Part shown: positions 5,602 to 5,853 of the stretch, in pieces
Layout: each line of letters starts with the position of its first letter
Numbering within the stretch: the stretch's first letter is position 1
NCBI GenBank assembly: GCA_001603765.1
Contig: LUZV01000113.1
Location: forward strand, 1-5,853
Length of the DNA stretch: 5,853 nt
Direction: 5' to 3'
DNA from: Anaerolineales bacterium Chloro_02
Lineage (GTDB): Bacteria; Chloroflexota; Anaerolineae; Anaerolineales; Anaerolineaceae
Notes under the pieces: model-generated
Seen by the model: only the letters and a program-made list of their open reading frames with translations
What the model was told of the DNA's origin: nothing
Database searches by the model: none
Made by a program: the position numbers and the translations under genes

Positions 5602-5853
5602 TTGAAAAGAATTCTATTAATCTTTGCCTTTTTATTGCTTTTTTCCAATTGCGCCGCAAGGATTTCTGCTCCTTCACCTGTTGGAACGGTTTTATCAGCG
5701 ACTTCAACCGCCCTTGTTGGCGAAACAGCAATCAGTGCAATTCAAGGCATCACACACCGCTCTCCATTGGACGGTAAAACCATCGGGAAGGTCAGAGGAA
5801 TCGTCACAGCGGTGGATGGCAGTGGGTTTTACATTCAAAGCCTGACGCCGGAC
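5602..5853 (+). CDS. Lipoprotein, N-terminal part; probable secreted OB-fold/endonuclease-exonuclease-phosphatase family nuclease (runs off the right edge)
   Basis: An open frame from TTG 5602-5604 continues without a stop for 84 codons to the window edge. It begins MKRILLIFAFLLLFSNC: a basic start, a hydrophobic core and a lipobox-like end with Cys17, so it is probably exported and lipid-anchored. Asn just before the Cys is atypical for a lipobox, so plain type I cleavage remains possible. A Ser/Thr/Ala-rich linker (about 21-42) leads to AISAIQGITHRSPLDGK (43-59) and VRGIVTAVDGSGFYIQ (64-79), ending in TPD. This 'I..IQG..H.SP..G....V.GIVTAV...GFYIQ...PD' pattern is typical of the OB-fold at the front of secreted nucleases of the ExeM/NucH kind, whose endonuclease/exonuclease/phosphatase domain follows. 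That catalytic part is outside the window, so nuclease identity is inferred. Shine-Dalgarno GGAG at 5592-5595, six bases before TTG, fixes the start. Confidence 0.75.
   Translation, partial: MKRILLIFAFLLLFSNCAARISAPSPVGTVLSATSTALVGETAISAIQGITHRSPLDGKTIGKVRGIVTAVDGSGFYIQSLTPD

Noticed and set aside
5624..5845. A 73-codon plus-strand frame starting with ATG at the right edge.
   Set aside because: It overlaps the lipoprotein gene in another frame. The TTG-started frame has a Shine-Dalgarno, a signal peptide and an OB-fold pattern, while this one has none of these.

Overview
The window is a compact, protein-coding stretch of a bacterial chromosome of moderate GC content (about half by eye). Six genes lie head to tail on the minus strand and one partial gene diverges on the plus strand at the right edge. 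The free-living SpoIIE-type phosphatase, the FmdB-type zinc ribbon, the KDSR-like reductase, the MrfA-type helicase and the TTG starts together resemble Chloroflexota (Anaerolineae-like) genomes. That placement is an inference from overall resemblance; no rRNA or other marker gene is present. I see no mobile element, CRISPR array, tRNA or rRNA.

Layout, in minus-strand reading order from right to left: (1) a small stand-alone PPM/SpoIIE-type phosphatase (5514-4804); (2) an SDR-type, L-threonine 3-dehydrogenase-like enzyme (4788-3772); (3) a small FmdB-family zinc ribbon protein (3759-3532); (4) a classical SDR resembling 3-ketodihydrosphingosine reductase (3535-2690); (5) a large MrfA/YprA-type DExH helicase with C-terminal DUF1998/MZB zinc site and an embedded HNH nuclease module (2730-166); (6) the first 57 codons of a probable MrfB/YprB-type DEDDh exonuclease running off the left edge (173-1). 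Spacings are 15 bp, 12 bp, a 4-bp ATGA overlap, an overlap of 11 to 41 bp, and an 8-bp overlap, so this is very probably one operon with translational coupling.

At the right, an 86-bp divergent intergenic region holds a near-perfect 16-bp palindrome, a plausible leaderless -10 box for the phosphatase, and a Shine-Dalgarno site for a TTG-initiated lipoprotein gene (5602 onward). That gene begins like secreted nucleases with an N-terminal OB fold followed by an endonuclease/exonuclease/phosphatase domain.

Functionally the left part is a DNA-repair pair: in Bacillus subtilis, MrfA (helicase) and MrfB (exonuclease) act together on mitomycin C damage. The most unusual element is the HNH domain inside the helicase, which would add an endonuclease to that pathway. 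The middle part has two NAD(P)-dependent oxidoreductases whose family substrates share the beta-hydroxy/beta-keto-alpha-amino motif (threonine/2-amino-3-ketobutyrate and sphinganine/3-ketosphinganine). Whether this adjacency is functional or accidental cannot be decided from this window.
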